Assembly (NCBI GenBank): GCA_964349045.1
Contig: CAYGFI010000001.1
Coordinates: 44,419-108,418 of the forward strand
DNA from: JACJXF01 sp964349045
GTDB lineage: Bacteria; Bacteroidota; Bacteroidia; Bacteroidales; GCA-2748055
Reading direction: 5' to 3'
Length of the DNA stretch: 64,000 nucleotides
Below, one piece after another: positions 43,634-51,831 of this stretch. Below the pieces are notes generated by a model. The model worked only from the letters and a program-made list of their open reading frames with translations, made no database searches and was not told where the DNA came from. A program made the translations under genes and the position numbers. Position 1 is the stretch's first letter; each line of letters opens with the position of its first letter.

Positions 43634-45892
43634 CTAAAATTCATCGTATGCGATCTGTTCGTCTGATACGCCTAATCCTTTCAATAGTTCCAATCCTGCT
43701 TTTATCATGGCGGGGGGACCGCACAGGTAGTATTCAACTTCACCACGACCTCTGTGATTTTTCAGGTATTCGTGATATAATACATCGTGGATATAGCCTG
43801 CATAACCCTTCCAGTTTTCCCGATTTTTAGTTTCAGACAAAGCAATATAAAAAGAGAAATTATCATGTTCACGCTGAAGGTTTTCAAAATAATCGTGGTA
43901 ATATAGCTCATCTTTCGAGCGGGCTCCATACCAGTAACTGACCTTACGCGTTGTTTTTTCTGTTTCGAATAAATAGGCAATATGAGATCGCAGCGGAGCC
44001 ATTCCGGCTCCCCCTCCCAAATATACAATTTCCCTTTGGGTAGGCTTTATATTAAAATCGCCAAAGGGTCCTTCCAGTTTAACCTCGTCACCTGGTTTCA
44101 GATTAAAAACATAGGATGAACCAACACCTGCTGAAACATTCTTACCGTAAGGAGGTAATGCTATTCTTACATTAAACTTTAGTAGTTTTTCATTCGCCGG
44201 ATTAGTGGCCATGGAATAGTTCCGTTTCACAAGAAGTGGATTTTCAGCAAAACAGTCATACAAGTTCATTGATCCCCAGGTATCCTGAAAGGGCTGATCA
44301 ATCTGAAACTTGTCAAATTTAATTTTGCCGGGCGGAATAACCAGTTGTATATATTGTCCCGGACTGAAACTAAAATCTTCACCATTGGAAGGTTCAAGAA
44401 CAAGCTCCTTAATAAATGTAGCGACATTATTATTACTTATAACCTTAAAAGCCAACTCTTTATTGTGCTTTTTCTCATTTGCAGGGGTAAGTTTAAGATA
44501 AATCTTCCCATTGAGGAGAGAGGCTTCATAAGTATTTATCCCCTTGCAGACGGGCGCTCGTTTGGGCGATCCGTCAATCAGGCTAAACCGGCCATTATGT
44601 TTCGCGCATTCAATCAGGTCTCCAATTACCACACCATCGCCCAAATGCGCGTTCCCATGAGTGCAAATTCCTTCGGTGGCATAAAACTTATTTTCCAAAG
44701 TATGATATATGGCATAGGTTTTCTGGTTAAAATCAAATCGTATAACATCCCCCTCAGGCAAATCTGAAACAGAACAAACTTCAATTTTGCCATCTTTCAG
44801 TTTTTCCAAACTTCCATCAAACCTATTTTTAGACCGGGCTTTTATTGTCAAGGCTTTTTCCGGCAATTTTCTTTTGACAAAGTATGACGCATCCTTTCGT
44901 TGTTTCAATAAGGCAGGGATAATTTCCCTGTAAGCTTCGATAATCCCATTATAAGGTTCCGGACAATCCTCTTTCATCAATTTGTGTAATTCAGGTAAGG
45001 CGTGGTAGGGCACCAATGGATACATATGATGCTCAACATGGTAATTCATGTTCCAATATAAAAAACGATTAAGTCTGTTCATATAAACTGTACGGCTGTT
45101 CAATCGATGGTCCAACACATTCTCGTCCAGACCTGCATGTTGTGTCAATCCGTAAACCGGCAATAACCAGGTACCAAGCAGTGTTGGTAAGCCAATAAAC
45201 ATGAGCGGAAGAATAGTCCAATAAATGATGGAAAGGACTATTACCAGCAGGTAAATGGACAAATATACACGTGCCTTAAGAAATACTGATTTATATTCAT
45301 GTTCAGGGACATAGGTTGCTACCTGAGGATCAATCTTCCCTGCGGCATGTTTTAACAATTTTTTCAGTTCAGGAACAGCAGCGCTTATTCCAAAAAAAGT
45401 GAGAATGATTTTTCTGATTATGGGTGGTCTGGGAACTGCGATTTCCGGGTCACGTCCCCGAATAATCGTATCACTGTGGTGACGAGCGTGGCTCCATCTC
45501 CAGACAGTCGATTGCCTGAAAACCATAAAGGAGGAAATCTCATACAGGAGGTTATTCATCCAATCCGTTTTAAAGGCGGTCCCGTGGCTGGATTCATGCC
45601 ACCGGGAATCGGAAGTTGATGCATACAACACGCTGTACAAAATATATGGGAAAATCACAAACCATGATCCCCAAAAGAGAAAAACCAGTCCAGCCGAGGT
45701 GAAAATAAGAGTGAACCAAATGATGGTGTCACGAATTGCAGGGCCATTTTTCCGAACCAACAGTTCGCGCATGTTTTCACGGGGGATTGGCGATTGATAC
45801 CATTCTGCATCTGCGAGCCCCATTTCAACTGCTTTCTGAGATTCAACGCCTGTCAGGCTATAATCCCTTATGGTTTTAACTTCTTCTCCCAT
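43634..45892 (-). CDS. Single-chain three-component oxygenase: membrane desaturase + Rieske ferredoxin + NqrF-like reductase
   Basis: 752 residues. The N-terminal ~330 residues are a membrane di-iron desaturase/hydroxylase with boxes H99-x3-H103, H135-x2-H138-H139, H252 and H285-x2-H288-H289. Residues ~370-470 form a Rieske [2Fe-2S] domain (C410-x-H412, C429-x2-H432). The rest is an FAD/NAD reductase with R557-x-Y-S560, GGGAGMAPLRSH (626-637) and CGPP (724-727), closest in motif to the FNR part of Na+-NQR subunit F but without its plant-type ferredoxin. Electrons would flow NADH, FAD, Rieske, di-iron. The separate-subunit analogue is the rhizobial MocD/MocE/MocF system, which acts on an O-methylated inosamine. 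Neighbours are RhaT and a sugar epimerase, so a sugar substrate is likelier than a lipid (inference). Confidence 0.85.
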   Translation of the reverse strand: MGEEVKTIRDYSLTGVESQKAVEMGLADAEWYQSPIPRENMRELLVRKNGPAIRDTIIWFTLIFTSAGLVFLFWGSWFVIFPYILYSVLYASTSDSRWHESSHGTAFKTDWMNNLLYEISSFMVFRQSTVWRWSHARHHSDTIIRGRDPEIAVPRPPIIRKIILTFFGISAAVPELKKLLKHAAGKIDPQVATYVPEHEYKSVFLKARVYLSIYLLVIVLSIIYWTILPLMFIGLPTLLGTWLLPVYGLTQHAGLDENVLDHRLNSRTVYMNRLNRFLYWNMNYHVEHHMYPLVPYHALPELHKLMKEDCPEPYNGIIEAYREIIPALLKQRKDASYFVKRKLPEKALTIKARSKNRFDGSLEKLKDGKIEVCSVSDLPEGDVIRFDFNQKTYAIYHTLENKFYATEGICTHGNAHLGDGVVIGDLIECAKHNGRFSLIDGSPKRAPVCKGINTYEASLLNGKIYLKLTPANEKKHNKELAFKVISNNNVATFIKELVLEPSNGEDFSFSPGQYIQLVIPPGKIKFDKFQIDQPFQDTWGSMNLYDCFAENPLLVKRNYSMATNPANEKLLKFNVRIALPPYGKNVSAGVGSSYVFNLKPGDEVKLEGPFGDFNIKPTQREIVYLGGGAGMAPLRSHIAYLFETEKTTRKVSYWYGARSKDELYYHDYFENLQREHDNFSFYIALSETKNRENWKGYAGYIHDVLYHEYLKNHRGRGEVEYYLCGPPAMIKAGLELLKGLGVSDEQIAYDEF

Positions 45893-45911
45893 ACATTTCA
45901 GATTTTCTTTC

Positions 45912-46721
45912 TTATAAAGCAGATTTCAGGTACTGCATCATAAATACATTTATTTCCCACTGGTTGGCAATGGGTTGATTACTATATGGTAAATAGGTCA
46001 TATACGGGTAGGGCCCAAACTCAGGAGTAATTGTAAAATCGGCCCACCCATCGTTCTGCCTAAATAGGATGGCCTGTTTCCACCAGGCTAGGTGTTTATT
46101 AAGGGCTTCTTCCCATTCAGGGGCTCTTGGGTCAGGAATTTGAGGACCTTCGGGATATCCTACTCTGGCATGAATATGATTTGTTCTTGAAAGAGCCAGG
46201 TTGATGGATTCAGATTGATCCTCCAACCAGGATTCTGCAACATTACACCAGTGAGAAATATCCAAACTCAATCTCAAACCAGGGTTATTCTTTAGAAAAA
46301 GTGAGGTAATATGAGAGGCAAAACTAAATTTTCCACGATGAGTCTCATGAACGACTTTAACACCCGATTCAGAGGATACCTCATCGGCAATCTGAATGAG
46401 ATTCACATTTTGTTCGTAACTAAAGAAATCCTTTCCGGTTTGGGTATTGATAAATAAAGGTTTGGCGGCAGCCAAATTTTCCAGTCTTTTGCGATATTCT
46501 CTCCTGTGATCATTAAAATCGGCTGTTGTTGTTTCCCAATGCTGAGCGATCAATTGTAAATCAAAATGATTTATAATTTTTAAAATTTTTTCTTTTTGAC
46601 CAGTGTCCACGGGAAGGCTCATCTCAACGCCATCAAAGCCAAAAGATTTGACTTTGATAATGAATGATTCTGTATCCAAATTTTCGGATCCCCAGAGCGG
46701 GCAAAAGAATTTTATTTTCAA
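45912..46721 (-). CDS. Sugar phosphate isomerase/epimerase-like TIM barrel
   Basis: 269 residues of the xylose-isomerase-like superfamily. Probable metal ligands are E in 'HETHRG', D and H in 'LDISHW', H in 'HIHARVG' and E in 'TPEFG'. No signal peptide, so cytoplasmic. Members epimerise or isomerise free or phosphorylated sugars, inosose or hydroxypyruvate-type substrates. It lies 19 bases upstream of the oxygenase gene and 20 bases downstream of the mutarotase fragment, in one unit. A role in converting the product or substrate of the oxygenase is plausible; the exact reaction cannot be read from sequence. Confidence 0.85.
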   Translation of the reverse strand: MKIKFFCPLWGSENLDTESFIIKVKSFGFDGVEMSLPVDTGQKEKILKIINHFDLQLIAQHWETTTADFNDHRREYRKRLENLAAAKPLFINTQTGKDFFSYEQNVNLIQIADEVSSESGVKVVHETHRGKFSFASHITSLFLKNNPGLRLSLDISHWCNVAESWLEDQSESINLALSRTNHIHARVGYPEGPQIPDPRAPEWEEALNKHLAWWKQAILFRQNDGWADFTITPEFGPYPYMTYLPYSNQPIANQWEINVFMMQYLKSAL

Positions 46722-46741
46722 ACCATTTAATTTTAGAAATA

Positions 46742-46885
46742 TTACATATAATTGACGTTATAGTAATCCCGATGAAAAGTTTCTTCCATTCCGGCCCAAA
46801 ATTCTTCAATGCCTCCGGATTCAACTGGTTCCATCAGAGGTTTTACAATACTCCACCAGTTTTGGGTTTCGGGATCAGAAGTCAT
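46742..46885 (-). CDS. 47-residue C-terminal piece of an L-rhamnose mutarotase (DUF718/RhaM-like)
   Basis: The minus strand reads 'MTSDPETQNWWSIVKPLMEP' and ends '...FWAGMEETFHRDYYNVNYM'. The pattern (D-P-x2-Q-x-W-W ... M-E-E-x-F-H) matches the C-terminal half of RhaM mutarotases, which are about 105 residues long with a catalytic His in the missing N-terminal half. Its ATG overlaps the TGA of 46882-47922 in an ATGA arrangement, implying translational coupling. Either the remnant of a truncated mutarotase or a retained short peptide. A mutarotase here would fit RhaT and the deoxysugar context. Confidence 0.5.
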   Translation of the reverse strand: MTSDPETQNWWSIVKPLMEPVESGGIEEFWAGMEETFHRDYYNVNYM

Positions 46886-47922
46886 TTTTGCTGTTTTAAT
46901 GCGTCAAACATGGCTTTGATATTAACAGGTGGAATATCTGGTAAAATAGCTTCATGGCTCGGTGAAATAATGAGTCCGGAGTTAAACAGTTCCTTTAATT
47001 CATGCACCTTTTCCGTTACCTCCTCTGGCGTCCCATGGACTAAAAGATTCTGGGCATCCACTCCACCACAAAATGACACCTTATTTTCAAAATGTGACTT
47101 CAGGTTAGGCGCATCCATCTCATTTGCCAATGCTTGTATCGGATGTATAATATCCGCTCCCAGGTCTGCCAGATCCTGAATAATCGGGAAAATTGAACCG
47201 CATGAATGATGCATGACAGTCAAGCCATAGCTTTTAGCCTGTTCAATAAGTTTTCTGGTTCCTGGAAAAACAAATTCCCGCAAAGAATCCGGGTCAACCA
47301 TCAGAGCTGTCTGACTTCCAAAATCATTTCCAATTAAAATAGCATCAAGCATTCCTTTTGTTGATTCATAAAATATTTCGTTAGCTTTTAAATAAAACTC
47401 CGTAATCCGGTCGATTACTGCCCTGAACATTTCAGGATTGGCAAGCATCACCATCAATGCATGTTCCATACCAAATGCTGCACAGGTATCCTGAAAATGG
47501 GCGCTCCAAAGAATACCCATCTTTATGCGATTCCTGGGTGCTGAAAAGGCTCTCCTTTCCGATTCTTTACGGTCGAGGTATTTTGCAGGATCGGGCCATT
47601 CAAATTTATCAACATCTTTAACTTCCGAATAATCTTCAAAGAAACCGGGGGATGTCAGTGTCCTCTCATCCGGCGTATCCAGAAGGCTGACCTTAGCAAA
47701 ATTGAAAGCACAGGCAATATGGTTTGAAGGCGGGAAATGATATGGCACTTCAATGGGATAAATATCATCATCAATTAGCATCCGGAGCTGATCGATGCTG
47801 GAAACTCCAAAATATTTAATTAAAGCCGGTTCTGCCGATGGTACAGGTAAACCCAACCAGGATGCAGGATGGTCAACAGGCTGATGATGAATGGTAGCAA
47901 AAAATCGATCTCTGTTATTCAT
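46882..47922 (-). CDS. Uroporphyrinogen-decarboxylase-family (MtaA-like) zinc methyltransferase candidate
   Basis: 346 residues, cytoplasmic. The zinc triad of methylcobamide methyltransferases is visible: H239-x-C241 ('MHHSCGS') and C285 ('SFCGGVDA'). 'DVDKFEWPDP' and the ends of the barrel match the URO-D/MtaA family, while the arginines and Asp of true heme URO-D are not apparent. Such proteins often move methyl groups, and many copies sit in catabolic operons of Bacteroidota with unknown acceptors. It heads the unit that continues with the mutarotase piece, epimerase, fused oxygenase and RhaT. No corrinoid protein is seen nearby. Confidence 0.82.
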   Translation of the reverse strand: MNNRDRFFATIHHQPVDHPASWLGLPVPSAEPALIKYFGVSSIDQLRMLIDDDIYPIEVPYHFPPSNHIACAFNFAKVSLLDTPDERTLTSPGFFEDYSEVKDVDKFEWPDPAKYLDRKESERRAFSAPRNRIKMGILWSAHFQDTCAAFGMEHALMVMLANPEMFRAVIDRITEFYLKANEIFYESTKGMLDAILIGNDFGSQTALMVDPDSLREFVFPGTRKLIEQAKSYGLTVMHHSCGSIFPIIQDLADLGADIIHPIQALANEMDAPNLKSHFENKVSFCGGVDAQNLLVHGTPEEVTEKVHELKELFNSGLIISPSHEAILPDIPPVNIKAMFDALKQQK

Positions 47923-47986
47923 CGAATTAAATTAATTACCGGTTACTATTTGCAGAGAGATCAATTTTATGAATTTGTACCCTTCA

Positions 47987-48028
47987 ATTCTTTCATATTT
48001 CAGACATATTCTTTCATATTTCAGACAT
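47987..48028. repeat. Perfect 21-bp tandem duplication
   Basis: ATTCTTTCATATTTCAGACA+T occurs twice back to back (47987-48007 and 48008-48028) in the gap between 48044 and 47922. Probably replication slippage; it may carry a doubled regulator site for the URO-D unit. Confidence 0.8.
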
Positions 48029-48043
48029 TATGCTGAAGAGGTA

Positions 48044-49915
48044 TTATATGATTTTTTGAAGCCTTACTTCATAAATGACCAAACCGTCGGGATCCGCAGG
48101 ATTGATAAACTCTGCCCTTAGAAAAGCCTTGAAAGTTCCCGGGTGGTCTATCTCAATAATCCCAATCCGGGTTAAAAATTCGGGCCGGTGAACGGATCTT
48201 ATGCTCTTCACCGGTTCACCTGCTTCAAATACACCGGTTACTGAATTATTATTTACTGAAAAACTCAACTTATTGAAATCCTGCGGATCCTTGTATCTGG
48301 AATTCCATCTTTTCATATAACTCCCCAGGTCCCTTGCGGTTGACACGGTTATAACCTGGACTTCGAATTTTCCCGGTTCGATAATGTTAAAATCCCATTC
48401 CAGGCAGTCCTTTTTATGGGTCCAATTCCTGGTTGCAAAATAAGGCCATTCCCCGATATCAATCGTACCATCTATTCCGGAAATCTGAAGTTCACCTTCA
48501 TTTCTTACAATCCGGGCCAACCGGGCTGATAGCAGAACGTTCCCGGTACTCATCTGGGTAGGCTGATCTTTTACTACAGGAGTTCCTTTAAGGAATACTT
48601 TTATTACCTGCAGCGGCTTATTCCTCAATTCCCCGGGAATACTTATTTCAAGTACTGAAACCTCAGGTATCTCCAACTTCTTATAATTAAAGGGCATTTT
48701 GGTACCATTCCGAAGACCTTCAACTTTGATTATTTCATTTTCAAGGTTGTATAGAGTAATTTCTTTTATTTCAGGATTAAGTATGGTAATATAAAGTGCC
48801 TCATTACCTGCGGTTACACGGAATCCATCCATTTCCTGGTACCAGGGAGACGGATGGGTATTATAAATTGCCTCCCCGTTTTCCCGGGTCCATTCACCAA
48901 TTTCATTCAGCCTTTGTATACTTTCTTCCGGAACCGAACCATCAGACATTGGACCGATATTCAGCAGGTAATTTACGTTTTTTGAAGTCAGATCAACCAG
49001 CTGAGTGATCAGGTCCTGAGAAGATTTCCAATTCTTATCTGCAATATGAAAACCCCAGGACCGGTTCATAGTAGCGGGGGTTTCCCATACCCCGCTAACT
49101 ACACCCGGAGGTACCTGGTTATCACCCAGGACACCGTAATCGCCAAAATCCTTACCAATCCTGCTATTTACAAGGCAGGCAGGTTGTAATTCCTTTACAT
49201 GATAATAAAGGTCCTCTGCCTGTTCTCTGGTGATTATATATGGAACATCGAACCACAGGCAAAAAATATCCCCGTAATTGGTAAGCAACTCTGTAAGTTG
49301 TGATTTAACTTTCGCATCAAGATAAATCTGGCTTTTCCTTGCAGAGTCATCTTTAGCCCAATCCCAATCGTTCATGTATGCGGTAACCGAATTATATTCG
49401 TCCCAATCCCTGACATGAGAATAATACAATCCCAGCTTCAGACCCTGTTTTTTACATTCATTGCTTAGCTTCTTGAGGAGGTCTTTTCCATATGGAGTGC
49501 CATTCTTAATATTGAAATTGTCATAATCAGAATCGAACATGGCAAATCCATCACAGTGTTTGGCAGTAAATACGATGTATTTCATCCCCGCTTTCTTAGC
49601 AAGGCTGACAATTTCATTTGCATTAAAAGCAGCAGGATTGAATTCTGAGGCAAATTGATGATATTCGAGCCGTGGGATTTTAAAAGCCATCCTTAGAAAC
49701 TCTGCATGTGTACTAACTGGCAGGGTGTCATTTTTCCAAACACCCGAAGCTTTTGCGTAAGGTCCGAAATGAATGAACAATCCAAACTTCATGTCCTGGA
49801 ACTCTTGCAGGGCTTTAGCAGTTAATTGGGCGGAATCTTGTTGATTATTAGAAGCACAGGAAAATAAAATAACAAGAAAAGTAAGGCTGAACTTAAATGT
49901 GAAATTCTTCATCAT
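48044..49915 (-). CDS. Alpha-L-fucosidase-like lipoprotein, GH29, with long C-terminal extension
   Basis: 623 residues. Lipobox 'VILFSC' (C20). GH29 landmarks: 'MKFGLFIHFGPYA' (H49), 'AKHCDGFAMF' and the nucleophile 'CLWFDVPY' (D223), then 'YLLNIGPMSDGSVPEE'. After the barrel and the usual C-terminal beta domain there is a further ~170-residue beta-rich domain ('GTIDIGEWPYFATRNWTHKK', 'FEVQVITVSTAR') resembling a carbohydrate-binding module. It belongs to the minus-strand run and lies 18 bases downstream of the GH9-like gene. Confidence 0.9.
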   Translation of the reverse strand: MMKNFTFKFSLTFLVILFSCASNNQQDSAQLTAKALQEFQDMKFGLFIHFGPYAKASGVWKNDTLPVSTHAEFLRMAFKIPRLEYHQFASEFNPAAFNANEIVSLAKKAGMKYIVFTAKHCDGFAMFDSDYDNFNIKNGTPYGKDLLKKLSNECKKQGLKLGLYYSHVRDWDEYNSVTAYMNDWDWAKDDSARKSQIYLDAKVKSQLTELLTNYGDIFCLWFDVPYIITREQAEDLYYHVKELQPACLVNSRIGKDFGDYGVLGDNQVPPGVVSGVWETPATMNRSWGFHIADKNWKSSQDLITQLVDLTSKNVNYLLNIGPMSDGSVPEESIQRLNEIGEWTRENGEAIYNTHPSPWYQEMDGFRVTAGNEALYITILNPEIKEITLYNLENEIIKVEGLRNGTKMPFNYKKLEIPEVSVLEISIPGELRNKPLQVIKVFLKGTPVVKDQPTQMSTGNVLLSARLARIVRNEGELQISGIDGTIDIGEWPYFATRNWTHKKDCLEWDFNIIEPGKFEVQVITVSTARDLGSYMKRWNSRYKDPQDFNKLSFSVNNNSVTGVFEAGEPVKSIRSVHRPEFLTRIGIIEIDHPGTFKAFLRAEFINPADPDGLVIYEVRLQKII

Positions 49916-49933
49916 ATATAAATTTAATGTCTG

Positions 49934-51751
49934 TCACGTCTTACTTAACTCACCCATAATCCACATGAGAAGTCCTGTTCCGGGCATATCGTATTCGGCT
50001 TCAGTTCCGCCTGCGAATTCCCGGGGATTGTCCATTTCATCCCCGGGGATACCGGTCATAACCGCACCCGGTATTTGTGGCACCGGAGGGAAAAACTGGA
50101 ACGTATTCATGAGACGTTCTGGCTGATTTCGCCCTATTCCTTCCACCGTGCTCCGGTTGAGAGGATTACAACCGATGATCCAGTCAATCTGCCGGCAGGC
50201 AGTTTCGAGAAACTTGTCTCGTGCAGTAACGGCTGCTGCATGGATTAAAAAAAGAGCACAACCAAGGAGACGCATATTCGACCCTAAGCTCCACATGTAA
50301 TGATAAAAGTACGAGTAAAACCCTGATCCGTCAGACCGGGTGTCTTTTGAGGGAGAATTGAATGCATAGGGTGCAACCAGACCCCAGGGATTCCGGGAAG
50401 CAGTTCTTAAAAGGCGGTCAGCAGACTTTTCAACGGCCCTGCTCCAGCGTGCTGAGTCCTTGTGCCCGGGACACAAAGAGATCAGCCTGCAAAGTCCAAA
50501 GGGGCCGATATACTCTTGTGGTTCATAGTTATTAGATCTGATCCCATTATGTCCCGAACCCATGATGAAGCAACCGTCAAGCAGATCATCTCCTTCTTCC
50601 CCTACGAACTGCATTTTAACCAGTTCATTTGCATGAAAGACCGCACGTTCTTCCCAGACCGGACCTCCGGTTGCTTCAAGCATCCCGGTGGCCGCCAAGA
50701 TAGCATAACCATGCCAGTTAGACGAGCCGGGATTCACATCCATAAACATATATTCAAAAATTTCAGGATGATCATTCCCAGGTGGTGGGCTGTAGATCCG
50801 GTCCATTGCAGTTGGAGATCTGAGGTAATTCCAGACGCGTTCCGCCAGGGCAAGACAAGAGTCACTATAGTCCGGATCGCTGCTTTTAAACACACGACTG
50901 ATCATAGCCTGAGAGAAAATGAAGAGAAAGGAGGTCGTTGGAGGAGCATCAGTTACCTGCACAGTTCTCTGCAGGGTAAAAGAGGGTGGTGAGGTGACAT
51001 AATCCATAAGTCCTCCATCCTTTCTTACCATCTTGTGGAAATACTTGTTACCCCAATGGATCTCTTCCAAAACTCGTTCCCTGCTCCACGGTGTGCTTGC
51101 ATGCAGCGCATAACTTGCCAGACCGGGCAGTCCGTAAATAGTCCCAATCGTCCATTTACGCAGATCACACGATTGATGCCATCCTCCCGAAACATCGATA
51201 TTTTCTCCTGTTTCGGAAGATATACCGTCATTTATATGACAAGGCGAATTCCATCCGTCAGAGGTATCCCCGCAGCGCTGTGTGTTGATGAAGTTAAGTA
51301 GTATCCGAAGGGGATACTCATAAATCCTGCTGGAAATTGTTACAATCTGCGACAGAGCCTGCCCACATTGAATGACATAGGTTCCCTCATTACGCAGGGA
51401 TGAAAAGTCACCCACCCAGCCCTGACCTAAATCGCGATCAACCAAAAACAGACTTCCAGAATATACGATTTCACCGTTCGAATTAACCCGGTTCATGTGG
51501 GCACGTCGAACGACGAAAGTGTCTGCAGATGGATCGGTAATAACAAAGAATTTTGACAGGTCTCTATGAAAACCAAGGTGATTTATAAATATCATGCCTT
51601 TCTTTGGCAAATCATCTGTTTTTTTTGATAATGATTCTTTCGAAGGAGTTGGATTGGAAAAAGGTATGCCCGTATTCGCAAAAACACTCATCCCACCCAT
51701 CAGCCCGGCTGTTGAAATGAATTTCCTCCGGTTCAGTTTCATATGCTTCAT
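49934..51751 (-). CDS. Glycoside hydrolase family 9-like protein with N-terminal Ig domain, Tat signal
   Basis: About 605 residues. The start carries a twin-arginine signal ('MKLNRRKFISTAGLMGGMSV'); Met at 51751 or 51742 fits it better than 51772. A CelD_N-like Ig domain (~55-150) is followed by an (alpha/alpha)6 domain with 'NTQRCGDT' and 'DVSGGWHQSCD', the GH9 base region where the usual W-Y-D-A-G-D reads W-H-Q-S-C-D. Near the C-terminus 'GGTEAEYDMPGTG' holds the position of the acid Glu. The altered active-site residues suggest a substrate other than cellulose. A folded, cofactor-free enzyme exported by Tat to the periplasm. Confidence 0.8.
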   Translation of the reverse strand: MKHMKLNRRKFISTAGLMGGMSVFANTGIPFSNPTPSKESLSKKTDDLPKKGMIFINHLGFHRDLSKFFVITDPSADTFVVRRAHMNRVNSNGEIVYSGSLFLVDRDLGQGWVGDFSSLRNEGTYVIQCGQALSQIVTISSRIYEYPLRILLNFINTQRCGDTSDGWNSPCHINDGISSETGENIDVSGGWHQSCDLRKWTIGTIYGLPGLASYALHASTPWSRERVLEEIHWGNKYFHKMVRKDGGLMDYVTSPPSFTLQRTVQVTDAPPTTSFLFIFSQAMISRVFKSSDPDYSDSCLALAERVWNYLRSPTAMDRIYSPPPGNDHPEIFEYMFMDVNPGSSNWHGYAILAATGMLEATGGPVWEERAVFHANELVKMQFVGEEGDDLLDGCFIMGSGHNGIRSNNYEPQEYIGPFGLCRLISLCPGHKDSARWSRAVEKSADRLLRTASRNPWGLVAPYAFNSPSKDTRSDGSGFYSYFYHYMWSLGSNMRLLGCALFLIHAAAVTARDKFLETACRQIDWIIGCNPLNRSTVEGIGRNQPERLMNTFQFFPPVPQIPGAVMTGIPGDEMDNPREFAGGTEAEYDMPGTGLLMWIMGELSKT

Positions 51752-51831
51752 AATCAGAACTTTAAAATTCAATTTTACATTTTTTAAATATTACAATATT
51801 GATACTATTAAGTTATTATTGTATGAATTAC

